Below are positions 8,589 through 16,845 of a DNA stretch of 37,454 nucleotides, one piece after another (the stretch's first letter is position 1; every line of letters starts with the position of its first letter). The position numbers and the translations under genes are program-made. This DNA comes from Acetatifactor muris (lineage in GTDB: Bacteria; Bacillota; Clostridia; Lachnospirales; Lachnospiraceae): positions 1 through 37,454 of the forward strand of contig JAMPFR010000032.1 of the NCBI GenBank assembly GCA_023664365.1, written 5' to 3'. The notes beneath the pieces were generated by a model. The model saw only the letters and a list, made by a program, of their open reading frames with translations, made no database searches and had not been told where the DNA came from.

Positions 8589-10439
8589 TCAGATAACCTT
8601 TACGGATGTGTCCGGCGCCAGAAGCTTGAAAATCTCGCTTACATTGATTTTAGCCGGACTGTCTGCAAAACTGCTGTCCCGGAATACTGCACGAAGCGGC
8701 CGCATCCCGGCAATCGCCCTGATAACGGAAGCAGGTATGCTCTCGTCAAAACAGGCAATCAGATCCCCATCGTTATAATTATGAACCGTGTATCCTTCCA
8801 TCTTTTCCGAAGAATATGGCAGGGTGAGCGGTAATCCCCATTCAATTAAGCAGCCGTATAATAAATCCAAATCATTTCTGTCTGATTTCACATTGGACTC
8901 CAGCATTTTTAACATTCCCTGAGAATAGTCACCTGCGGAATAATACACGTCGTTCATATTGCTCTCATCCAATACAAGCGTTCTAAAGCCGCCGTCAACC
9001 TTATCATCCAGGGATTGCGCCGCCAGACGAATACGCTCACGTCCCACGTCACACAGCGTTTTAAATCCTGCCTGATAAGCCCCCCGGGACTCGTGAATCA
9101 ATTCAGGTATCTGCACCATAATAAATTTTCTGTTTCCGCCGTCCGCCGCATTTTGAGCCATGACGGCATGTGCCGTGGTTGCACTGCCGGAAAAAAAATC
9201 AAGAATAATCGAATCTCCCTCTGTTGCGTATTGAACCAGCTTTTGAATAAATGCAACCGGCTTCGGATAACTGAATACATCCTTTCCGAAGAGCTTTTTC
9301 ATCTCTACAGTCGCCGCCTGATTCATATATTCGTTTTGGATTCCGAACAGGCTGTGTACCGGGTCAAACAAACTGGCTGCATCCTTTTTATAACGCTTAA
9401 AAATAAAGCCTCTCTCACTATCATGATAGTTCTGCCTGAATTTGATTTTTCCTTCCCTGATATATCTCTGCAGTGTTTCCTTTGAAAACGCCCAGTATCT
9501 GCCCATGGGCGGCAGATCCTTACGATGGGTATAGGGATTTTCTATCTCAAAATAAGTTGACGGCCCGCCGCTTCTTGCGCTTGGATCGCCGGCACACCAG
9601 TCTCCGTTGGGATCATTATCCGGATTGGAATAAGCATCATATGCCTTCGGTTCACCCTTTAACATTAATTCAGACTTGTCTCGCGCATAAGCCAGGAGTA
9701 TTTCATGCTGCAAATTAAAACCGCACCCGTTATCCCCGGTCATTGATTTTGTTTTACGAATTATCTCTCCGACGCAGTTCGTCTCTCCGAATACCTCGTC
9801 ACATATCTTTTTCAAATTGACATGCTCGTTTTCATCAATGGAAATAAATATAATACCGTCTGACGATAACAGATTTCTGGACAATAATAACCGCGGATAT
9901 ATCATGGAACACCAGTCGGAATGAAAACGGCCGTTTGACTCCGTGTTCTTATACAGCTTCGCCCCGTCTTCATCATACAATCCAATCAACGCGTCATAGG
10001 CAGCACTGTCTGCGGTAAAATCATCCTTATATATTAAATCGCTTCCGGTATTATAGGGCGGATCAATATAAATCATTTTTATTTTTCCCAAATAGCTTTC
10101 CTGCAGCAATTTGAGTACGACTAAGTTATCTCCCTCAATATAGAGATTCCCGGTAGAATTCCATTTGCTGCTCTTTTCAACGGCCGGGCGCAGGGTATTT
10201 CTGACAGAGCTGTTTGCTTCCGCAACAGCCTTACCTTTGCCCGGCCATGTAAATTCATAGTGTTCCGCATGATCTGAAACGGAGTCGGCAAGCATCTGCT
10301 TAAGCATTTCAAAATTGATTTTCTGCTCCGTCTGCCCACGTTCATTGACAGACTCGGTTACACAATTGGGAAACAATTCGCCGATTGCGGCAACGTTCCT
10401 TTCCCTTCCCGACTGCGTCTCAAACTTCATTTTTTCCAT
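8589..10439 (-). CDS. mod: Type III DNA methyltransferase, Mod subunit
   Basis: Methylates one strand of the target and provides sequence recognition for the Mod-Res complex. The 616-residue protein has the beta-class order: catalytic DPPYNTG at residues 126-132 first, SAM-binding DFFSGSATTAHAVM at about 414-427 later. The stretch about 230-380 between them is the expected target-recognition region. The ATG at 10439 is chosen because AGGAG lies 6 bases before it and the conserved region begins after it. A frame extended to 10547 would overlap the upstream gene and has no support. No simple repeat is seen in the 5' coding end, so there is no sign of the repeat-based phase switching known for some mod genes. 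Confidence 0.92.
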   Translation of the reverse strand: MEKMKFETQSGRERNVAAIGELFPNCVTESVNERGQTEQKINFEMLKQMLADSVSDHAEHYEFTWPGKGKAVAEANSSVRNTLRPAVEKSSKWNSTGNLYIEGDNLVVLKLLQESYLGKIKMIYIDPPYNTGSDLIYKDDFTADSAAYDALIGLYDEDGAKLYKNTESNGRFHSDWCSMIYPRLLLSRNLLSSDGIIFISIDENEHVNLKKICDEVFGETNCVGEIIRKTKSMTGDNGCGFNLQHEILLAYARDKSELMLKGEPKAYDAYSNPDNDPNGDWCAGDPSARSGGPSTYFEIENPYTHRKDLPPMGRYWAFSKETLQRYIREGKIKFRQNYHDSERGFIFKRYKKDAASLFDPVHSLFGIQNEYMNQAATVEMKKLFGKDVFSYPKPVAFIQKLVQYATEGDSIILDFFSGSATTAHAVMAQNAADGGNRKFIMVQIPELIHESRGAYQAGFKTLCDVGRERIRLAAQSLDDKVDGGFRTLVLDESNMNDVYYSAGDYSQGMLKMLESNVKSDRNDLDLLYGCLIEWGLPLTLPYSSEKMEGYTVHNYNDGDLIACFDESIPASVIRAIAGMRPLRAVFRDSSFADSPAKINVSEIFKLLAPDTSVKVI

Positions 10440-10473
10440 AGCATTCTCCTGCTTATGTGTTCCTTCTTTTACA

Positions 10474-10977
10474 TCAATCGAATATCTCCGATGAATACAC
10501 CCCCAGGCGCAAGGCGTCTGCCACCATTTCTTTAAAGGAATCCACATCTTTAAAGCTATAGATTTTAAATTTGTCCGTATACCTGATCGTTCCGTCTTCT
10601 TTCTGTGCCGAGTCTGTTTTTAACGCCCTGTTTTCCCTTGCCTCTTCCAGCCAGTCTGCATGCCATCCCACCGCTATTCCTGTTTCCGTAGAATCACACT
10701 GCAGCGCAATTTGTATAGAACGCTTCTTCAATTTTCTCTCATACTGTCCCAGACTGTCAAAAGCCAATTTGCAATTTGCAAAGTATCTGTCCCGGTATTC
10801 CCAGTCATACCCGATAGAACGGTTTGTTCTTACGTCGATAAAAATACCGTCGTTGTCATAGGTTTCTTCCTCATTCGGCCTCATTTCAATGTTTTCACAT
10901 ACGGGACTGCTGTTAAACAATTGTACGAAATTCAACATTGTTTCGTCGTGCTTTTTATACATGGATGGTCTGTACAT
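10474..10977 (-). CDS. Unknown 167-residue protein leading the type III restriction operon
   Basis: First gene of the operon, with AGGAGG 7 bases before the ATG at 10977 and the next gene, mod, starting 34 bases after its stop. It is soluble and charged, with no signal or membrane segment. Landmarks are GIFIDVRTNRSIGYDWEYRDRYF at about residues 45-67 (an alternating strand-like segment dense in acidic and basic residues), a Cys at about 94 and HADWLEEAREN at about 105-115. Acidic plus basic residues on a predicted strand could be a nuclease-like core, but no complete motif is visible and I do not recognise a family. Its tight link to mod and res suggests a role in the same defence locus: control, target discrimination or self-protection. 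Confidence 0.7.
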   Translation of the reverse strand: MYRPSMYKKHDETMLNFVQLFNSSPVCENIEMRPNEEETYDNDGIFIDVRTNRSIGYDWEYRDRYFANCKLAFDSLGQYERKLKKRSIQIALQCDSTETGIAVGWHADWLEEARENRALKTDSAQKEDGTIRYTDKFKIYSFKDVDSFKEMVADALRLGVYSSEIFD

Positions 10978-11008
10978 TTTAGTACCTCCTTCTTTTTTTG
11001 ATTGGTTT

Positions 11009-11037
11009 ATTATAACAGATTAGGATATAAAAGTAAA
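11009..11037 (-). promoter_or_regulatory. Promoter of the type III restriction operon, with an AT-rich dyad over its -35
   Basis: Minus strand: TTTACT (11037-11032), 17 bases, then TATAAT (11014-11009) with a TG one base upstream (extended -10), 31 bases before the ATG at 10977. An imperfect inverted repeat (TATAAAAAGT, CATTTT, ACTTTTATA; about 11023-11049) spans the -35 and reaches the stop of the HD-GYP gene. It could be an operator or a weak terminator for the gene upstream. Confidence 0.7.
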
Positions 11038-11045
11038 ATGACTTT

Positions 11046-12398
11046 TTATAATTCCCGCATTCTGTATTCTTTGTCCTCATCCATCATCGCCAGCATGACG
11101 TCGGCGCACCGGGGATCAAACTGTGTGCCTCTTCCCTTCACAAGCTCTGCGCGGACCACCTCCTGGGGCAGGACGTCACAGTAGCTTCTCTTGGACGTCA
11201 TGGCGTCGTAGGCGTCCGCCACGCCAATGATTCTTGCCACAAAGGGTATGTTTTCACCCGTCAGTCCGTCGGGATAGCCGGAGCCGTCATACTTCTCATG
11301 ATGGGACCTGGCCCCTTCCGAGATATTGGGAATCTCCGATATGGTATTCAGAATATCCACGCCTATCACCGGATGCTTCTGGATAGTACGGTATTCTTCC
11401 TCCGTAAGCTTACCGGTTTTATTTATAATGGTATCCGGTATTCCGATTTTCCCGATATCATGAAGCAACCCCATCCAGTAAATCTCCTGCTGCTCCTGCA
11501 GGGACAGATTTAACCGCTCGGCTATCTTGCGGGAATAATCCGCAACCCGTTCCGAATGTCCTTTGGTGTACCTGTCCTTGGCGTCGATGGTTTTTGCAAG
11601 CGTCAGTATCACCTGCTGCGACAGCCGTTCTACCTTCTTTCTCCTCTCCTCCGCCGCCTCTGTCTGCCTTGCCACCTCCTGCTGCAGGCTTTGCCGAAGA
11701 GCGTTCAGCTCTGCAAGTGTTTTCGTCAGCATCTGATAATCCGGCGTTTCCATGGCAAACAGAATAATCACGGAAGCAATGGAACAGGTAAATACCGACA
11801 GCAGAACGTCAGGGAACCACAGCATCTGAAGCAGCGGCCCAATCATAGCCAGGATGATGTAAGCGCCGATGGAATAAAGCTGTTTTTTCCCGAACAGCTT
11901 CCGGTTTTTAAACAGCACACAGGCCGCACAGCAGATATAATACAGCGGCACAAGATATACCAGCACATACAGATTTCCATGTATGTATTCTCCGCTTTCG
12001 TTAAAGCCGAAGATGTACCCGGTAAACATGTTCAGACACAGCAGTATTAACTGCATAAACAGCAGTATCCTGTTGAACGACCAGGTTTTCTTTTTGTCTT
12101 CCTCCCGGCATACATAGCTCTCCACATATTGCAGAAACGTAAATGCCAGACAAAAGGATGACATAAAATAGGCCGTATTCGCCGCCACATTCAGGGCAAC
12201 GGGAATCTCACTTCCGTAGCTGATGGTAACGGCGGTTACAACATCCATAAACTCCGTCAGAATCAGAAATCTCTCTAATCCCTTGAATTTCTGATACACT
12301 TTTGTTTCATTGGAATAATACAGACAAAAATGAATGTACAGCACCACGTTAAACAGCAGTCCGGCCACTTCAAAGTCAATATTGTAAATAAGCTCCAT
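11046..12398 (-). CDS. Membrane HD-GYP protein, probable cyclic-di-GMP phosphodiesterase
   Basis: Likely hydrolyses the second messenger c-di-GMP at the inner face of the membrane. Residues 10-215 hold about six to seven hydrophobic segments, a sensor-like membrane domain. Residues about 222-268 form a coiled-coil linker. The HD-GYP domain follows with HSERVADYSRKIAE (281-294), the metal site HDIGK (313-317) and HHEKYDGSGYP (366-376), all catalytic landmarks intact. The ATG at 12398 follows GGAGG at 7 bases, and the gap after the cardiolipin synthase gene is 36 bases, so they probably share a transcript. The sensed signal is unknown. Some HD-GYP proteins act on other cyclic dinucleotides, so substrate identity is by family only. 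Confidence 0.88.
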   Translation of the reverse strand: MELIYNIDFEVAGLLFNVVLYIHFCLYYSNETKVYQKFKGLERFLILTEFMDVVTAVTISYGSEIPVALNVAANTAYFMSSFCLAFTFLQYVESYVCREEDKKKTWSFNRILLFMQLILLCLNMFTGYIFGFNESGEYIHGNLYVLVYLVPLYYICCAACVLFKNRKLFGKKQLYSIGAYIILAMIGPLLQMLWFPDVLLSVFTCSIASVIILFAMETPDYQMLTKTLAELNALRQSLQQEVARQTEAAEERRKKVERLSQQVILTLAKTIDAKDRYTKGHSERVADYSRKIAERLNLSLQEQQEIYWMGLLHDIGKIGIPDTIINKTGKLTEEEYRTIQKHPVIGVDILNTISEIPNISEGARSHHEKYDGSGYPDGLTGENIPFVARIIGVADAYDAMTSKRSYCDVLPQEVVRAELVKGRGTQFDPRCADVMLAMMDEDKEYRMREL

Positions 12399-12434
12399 AC
12401 TTATGCCTCCCGAAAGTTATTCGCCGCTTCCTTC

Positions 12435-14027
12435 CTACATCAGCGGCGCGACCACCTTCATAAGCCTCCCCAGCAATTTCAGATACCATTTCTCCCTGCG
12501 GACCGTTTCCGCCGTCACCTGCCTGCATTTTGCAAGGGTGGCCCGATAGTCCTCCTCAATCTGCGGAACGCAGTCCGCTTCATATAAATAGGTGGCGCAT
12601 TCAAAATGATGATACAGACTGCGGTAATCCAAATTAATCGTTCCTACCACCGCCTCCCGGTCATCGCTGACCCATACCTTCGCATGTACAAAGCCCGGCG
12701 TATACTCATAAATTTTCACCCCGGATTCCAGCAGCGAAGCATAATGAGTCTTTGCAAGGGAATATGCCGCCAGCTTATCCGGAATACCCGGCAGCAGCAA
12801 AATCACCTCCACCCCCCGCTCCGCCGCAAATTTCAGGGCAGTCTCCATCTCCCCGTCCAGAATCAGATAGGGCGTCATAATATGTACATACCGCAAAGCC
12901 CGGTTCAGAATATCCATGTAAACCCGCTCCCCCAGCTTATCATTATCCAGGGGGCAGTCCCCGTAAGGAATCACATAACCCTTTGCCTGTTCCGCAGGCC
13001 ATGCCGGATAGGAAAGATAGCGGGCATAATCCTCCTCTTTCCCCTCAACATCCCACATCTGCAAAAACATCAGGGTAAAGCTCTTAACCGCCTCTCCCTT
13101 AAGCATGACGGCCGTATCCTTCCAATGTCCGAATTTTTCTTTCCTGTTGATATATTCATCCGCAAGATTCACGCCTCCGTTAAAGGCCGTATGCCCGTCA
13201 ATCACCAGAATCTTCCGGTGGTCGCGGTAATTATAATGGGTGGAGACAAAGGGACGCACCGGAGAAAACATTTTACACTGAATGCCAAGGGCTTTTAAAC
13301 GCTTCGAATAATCATGGGGCAGCAGGGCCAGCTCGCAGAAGCCGTCGTACAGCATACGAACCTCCACTCCTTCCGACGCCTTCTTCGCAAGAATTTCCAG
13401 GATTTTACCCCACATCAGCCCTTCATCCACAATAAAATATTCCAGAAAAATAAAATGCTCCGCCGCCGCAAGCTGTTTCAGCATTTCTTCAAATTTATCC
13501 TCTCCCAGGGGAAAATAAGTGACAGCCGTCCTGTCGTAAACGGGATGACACCCGCTCCTGTGCATGTAGCGGGCAAGAGAAGCCACGCCTGCATTTTCTC
13601 CGGAAAGTCTCTCCAGCACGTCCTCCGCCTGCGGGATGCTTTCCTTTGTGTCTGTGACGATATGATTCATCCGCGCCTTCAACACCCTGTGCCCAATCTC
13701 GCTCTGGGTGTATGCAAACAGAAGCACACCGAACACCGGCAGAAGCATAATCACAATCAGCCAGGTAATCTTGGCGGTAGGGTTGAGCCTGCTGTTCAGC
13801 AGACAGATAACCATAATCACAGAAAACAGCGCCGTGCCGCCTAATATATGGGGCAGAAATTCCCCAAACCACCGCAGTATCCCGAACAGTATCAGAACCT
13901 GTACTATAAGCAGCAGCAAAATCAGGCCGAACCGACTGAATATTGCATGCAGTATTCCCTTCTGTCCCTTTTTCAAAAGGGTAAGCCCTTTATCCCTGTC
14001 CCTGTTGTCCGTCTGCATGTTTTGCAT
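12435..14027 (-). CDS. cls: Cardiolipin synthase (phospholipase D superfamily)
   Basis: Condenses two phosphatidylglycerol molecules into cardiolipin in the membrane. The 530-residue length is typical. Three hydrophobic segments between residues about 25 and 105 form the PLDc_N anchor. Two HKD catalytic motifs are intact: HRKILVIDGHTAFNGGVN near residue 271 and HAKVWVSDDREAVVGTINLD near residue 447. The start at 14027 has AGGAGG 7 bases upstream. A well-placed promoter at 14084-14112 precedes it, and the HD-GYP gene follows at 36 bases, so membrane lipid make-up and c-di-GMP turnover may be co-expressed here. Confidence 0.93.
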   Translation of the reverse strand: MQNMQTDNRDRDKGLTLLKKGQKGILHAIFSRFGLILLLLIVQVLILFGILRWFGEFLPHILGGTALFSVIMVICLLNSRLNPTAKITWLIVIMLLPVFGVLLFAYTQSEIGHRVLKARMNHIVTDTKESIPQAEDVLERLSGENAGVASLARYMHRSGCHPVYDRTAVTYFPLGEDKFEEMLKQLAAAEHFIFLEYFIVDEGLMWGKILEILAKKASEGVEVRMLYDGFCELALLPHDYSKRLKALGIQCKMFSPVRPFVSTHYNYRDHRKILVIDGHTAFNGGVNLADEYINRKEKFGHWKDTAVMLKGEAVKSFTLMFLQMWDVEGKEEDYARYLSYPAWPAEQAKGYVIPYGDCPLDNDKLGERVYMDILNRALRYVHIMTPYLILDGEMETALKFAAERGVEVILLLPGIPDKLAAYSLAKTHYASLLESGVKIYEYTPGFVHAKVWVSDDREAVVGTINLDYRSLYHHFECATYLYEADCVPQIEEDYRATLAKCRQVTAETVRREKWYLKLLGRLMKVVAPLM

Positions 14028-14083
14028 GTTCCTGCCTCCTTTGTATGCTTAAACTCAAAACCCGCGCTTCCCGCATTTATTTT

Positions 14084-14112
14084 ATTATATCACATTCCCC
14101 GGAAAATGTAAA
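14084..14112 (-). promoter_or_regulatory. Promoter of cls, overlapping the upstream terminator
   Basis: Minus strand TTTACA (14112-14107), 17 bases, TATAAT (14089-14084) with TGA directly before it (extended -10). The -35 hexamer lies inside the T-run of the terminator that closes the SBP2 operon, so the two signals share bases. Confidence 0.75.
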
Positions 14113-14140
14113 AAAAAGAGAGCTGCCCTGCAGCAACTCC
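14110..14140 (-). terminator. Rho-independent terminator of the SBP/permease/adaptor operon
   Basis: Minus strand: GAG-TT-GCTGC, loop AGG, GCAGC-T-CTC, then eight T (14117-14110). Just before it, at 14145-14166, a second GC hairpin (CGGCCG, TTAAG, CGGCCG) follows the SBP2 stop. On the plus strand that hairpin is followed by TTTTT, so the region may stop transcription from both sides. Confidence 0.8.
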
Positions 14141-14167
14141 CTTTACCGGCCGCTTAACGGCCGTTTT

Positions 14168-16843
14168 TCAACTGTTCTCGTCTACATAATTCTGCACTCT
14201 TCTCTGAATGACGTCTGCCACATCTGCCGCAGGCTTCTGGCCTGAGAAATAACCCTCAATCTCCTCGGTAATGATGTTCATAACCTCCTCATTATAGTAA
14301 TAAGGATTGTGTACGGATTCTATAAAGGCAATAAGATCATCCAACTGCTCCTGGGTCAGGGGAGCATAGGGAACTGCCTCCCCGTTGATCCAGATGTTCA
14401 TATCTTCTTCCTCCTCATGAGTCACTCCGTTTTCATCCTCCCACGTCCAGGTGCGGCGCTTCGTAGCCTCCTCTGACTTCTCCAGGAATATATCCTTTCT
14501 GACCGGGAAAAAACTGATATTTTCCTTCTGATGGTCCTCTGTCAGATAATACCGCATGAAATTCCATGCCTCATCCAGATATTTTGACTTGGCGGACAGC
14601 GCATAAGTCACACTGCTCATGACATAGGAGCCGTTGCCGTTATCCGTAGGGAATCCCACATAACTGACTTCTTCGCCCATCTGGCCGTTTATGGTATAAG
14701 CAAGATTGTCAAATCTCCAGAAGTTAGCCTGCATCAGCAGCGTCCTGTTCTGCCGGTACTGTGATTCATAGTTGTTCCAATAATCCTCCCAGTACTCCTC
14801 ATCATAGCTGCTGTCGCCCTCCTCTCCGGGAAGCGTCTTGGCATACTCCATCATGGAAATAAAGTCTTCTGTATTAAAGGCACATTTTCCGGTAGATACA
14901 TCCACAAACTGGTTGCCGCAGTACCGCATCACCATATCAATAAACATGGAACGGGTGGTTTCCCCGTTAAACGCCTTGGTCTCTCCTCCCATGCCCGCCA
15001 GCACCTGCTGCATGTCTTCCATGGTCCAGCTCTCCCTGTCACCTACCAGAGATTTCTTTGCAATCACGGTATAAATCTCAAAATCAGGAACAATGGAATA
15101 CAGCTTTCCGTTTACGCGGTAAGCGTCAAATGCGTTCTGCATAAATTCCACCTGAGACAATTCCTCATCATTCGCAAGCAGCTTGTCAATATCGGCTATC
15201 AGCCCCTTGGAAATATAGTTGTTCAGAGGCAGATTGTTATAACCGTTGTTTATCAGAATATCCGGCATTCCCCCTGAAATAATATCGTTGTTCAACTGGG
15301 TCAGGCCTGCGGTATAGTCGTCATAGCTGTTATAGGAATTATATTCCTTTATGACAATTCGGTACTCAGGATTGTTCCTGTTATATTCGATCACCCGCTT
15401 TTTCAGGCTGGAATCCACATAGAAACCGCCCAGCACCAGCACCTTTTTATCCTGAATATCCTCAGGAGCCACATGGGTAAAAACACCTGCCTTGACGCCG
15501 GACTCCCAGTCCTCCCGGTAAAAGCCCAGGAAGGAATCCTTGCTCAACTCCACAATATTATACATCTGTTCGATATACAGGTCGGAATTGGTCCAGTTCA
15601 CCATGAGGCGTCCTGCCTCATCTCCCTGATCCCAGCAGTAGATACCGCCGTTCCCTGTGTAAACCAAATCATGGGAAATACCCGGCATCATCACATTGTA
15701 ATCATAGGTGTAATTAACCGAAGAGGGAAAATCCTGCTTCTCGCTTTTCAGAGTATCAGCCGCCACATCATAGACAGCATAATACCTTTTAGTCCAGTCA
15801 TCTTCGTCCCGGAAGATAATAAAGGCCGTTCCATCTCCCTGCGGGACAATCTGGTCACTGTTGGAAATGACCTCCAGACTTTCGTCGGAAACCTTTTTCC
15901 GCTCGCCCACGCTGCCGTCCATTCCCACTCTCACCCTGTAATAATCCGTCCGGGTATAATCCTCGTTATTCTCTGTCAGCATCAGGTACAACGCATCGTC
16001 CGCCCCCTCCATCATTTGATTGATCCAGGTGCGGTCATTCAACTCTCCGATGCTGATGTCCCAGAGTATCTTTCCTTCGGAATCCCAACTGCATATACTG
16101 CTTTCCACCTTGCTTACATAATTTTCAGGGTCTGAGTTGTCCTCGATACGATGATTCTTCATGGCATATACGACTCCGTCGCCCGTCATGGAAAATTCGG
16201 AATAATTCGTATACTCCCAAATATTATTGCTTACATAGTCTGTGTCTATGTCCACATCTATCCCGTAATCCTCGTCCGGCACAGCCTCCTCGGAGCCTTC
16301 TCCGCCTTCTGTCCCGTCGCCTTCCGTACCTTCTCCGCCTTCCGGTTCCGCCGCGTCTGCGCCTTCTCCGCCTTCCGGCTCCGCCGCATCTGCGCCTTCC
16401 CCGCCCTCCGGCTCTTCCGCGTCCGCGCCTTCTGTCCCTTCACCTTCCGGCTCTTCCGGATACGCCACAGGCGCATCCACCGGCGTATCTCCTTCCGCCT
16501 CCCCGCCGCTGAACTCCGGAATTTCCAGGCTTATCACCTTCAAATCACTGCCGTCCTCATTCATGGTAATCAGGCGGTAATCATACTCGTTGTAATTGTT
16601 CCAGTCTCTCACATTGACCAGCAGATTCACCTTTCCGTCCCTGTGGGCAGAGGCCAGTACGCTCATATCGCCGTTGCCCGGATTATACAATTCCGGCAGT
16701 TCAATCTCTTTCAGTCTGTACACGTTCTCCTTTGCCAGATTGGGATCCGCTTCGCTGGTTCCCCCGCCGCAGGCACACAGACCCGCAGTCAGTGCAAATG
16801 CAAGTCCAAAGCTCAAAGCTTTGCTTACAAATCCCTTTTTCAT
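14168..16843 (-). CDS. Lipoprotein with N-terminal propeller-like region and C-terminal family-1 solute-binding domain (SBP2)
   Basis: Last gene of the six-gene operon, 891 residues, against roughly 400-550 for ordinary sugar-binding proteins. Signal peptide 1-24 ends in a lipobox with Cys at 25 (LCAC), so it should be anchored outside the membrane. Residues about 40-110 and 200-455 are beta-rich with repeated strand patterns, such as GDGVVYAMKN and GNGGIYCWD, suggesting a propeller-like fold. Residues 113-192 are a Glu/Gly/Ala low-complexity insert. From about 466 a solute-binding domain begins (VLVLGGFYVDSSLKKRVIEYN), with IKEYNSYNSYDDYTAGL and DILINNGYNNLPL typical of the extracellular sugar-binding family. 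The gene starts 2 bases after the stop of the MacB-core gene, with a distant AAAGGATGG, so coupling is likely. The ligand is unknown. Confidence 0.85.
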   Translation of the reverse strand: MKKGFVSKALSFGLAFALTAGLCACGGGTSEADPNLAKENVYRLKEIELPELYNPGNGDMSVLASAHRDGKVNLLVNVRDWNNYNEYDYRLITMNEDGSDLKVISLEIPEFSGGEAEGDTPVDAPVAYPEEPEGEGTEGADAEEPEGGEGADAAEPEGGEGADAAEPEGGEGTEGDGTEGGEGSEEAVPDEDYGIDVDIDTDYVSNNIWEYTNYSEFSMTGDGVVYAMKNHRIEDNSDPENYVSKVESSICSWDSEGKILWDISIGELNDRTWINQMMEGADDALYLMLTENNEDYTRTDYYRVRVGMDGSVGERKKVSDESLEVISNSDQIVPQGDGTAFIIFRDEDDWTKRYYAVYDVAADTLKSEKQDFPSSVNYTYDYNVMMPGISHDLVYTGNGGIYCWDQGDEAGRLMVNWTNSDLYIEQMYNIVELSKDSFLGFYREDWESGVKAGVFTHVAPEDIQDKKVLVLGGFYVDSSLKKRVIEYNRNNPEYRIVIKEYNSYNSYDDYTAGLTQLNNDIISGGMPDILINNGYNNLPLNNYISKGLIADIDKLLANDEELSQVEFMQNAFDAYRVNGKLYSIVPDFEIYTVIAKKSLVGDRESWTMEDMQQVLAGMGGETKAFNGETTRSMFIDMVMRYCGNQFVDVSTGKCAFNTEDFISMMEYAKTLPGEEGDSSYDEEYWEDYWNNYESQYRQNRTLLMQANFWRFDNLAYTINGQMGEEVSYVGFPTDNGNGSYVMSSVTYALSAKSKYLDEAWNFMRYYLTEDHQKENISFFPVRKDIFLEKSEEATKRRTWTWEDENGVTHEEEEDMNIWINGEAVPYAPLTQEQLDDLIAFIESVHNPYYYNEEVMNIITEEIEGYFSGQKPAADVADVIQRRVQNYVDENS
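16268..16507 (-). repeat. In-frame tandem repeat coding an acidic Glu/Gly tract in SBP2
   Basis: Codes residues 113-192. Its core is about three copies of a 33-base unit (11 residues of the type AEPEGGEGADA; roughly 16319-16417), flanked by degenerate EGTEG-type units. Unit length is a multiple of three, so copy changes would keep the frame. It would place a flexible, strongly negative linker within the beta-rich region outside the cell. Confidence 0.8.
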
Positions 16844-16845
16844 AA

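Noticed and set aside
12606-13298. Plus-strand 230-codon frame inside cls
   Set aside because: Antisense to a gene with both HKD motifs. No ribosome site and no recognisable domain.
16319-16417. 33-base repeats as a CRISPR array
   Set aside because: Units are directly adjacent without spacers and keep the reading frame of SBP2.
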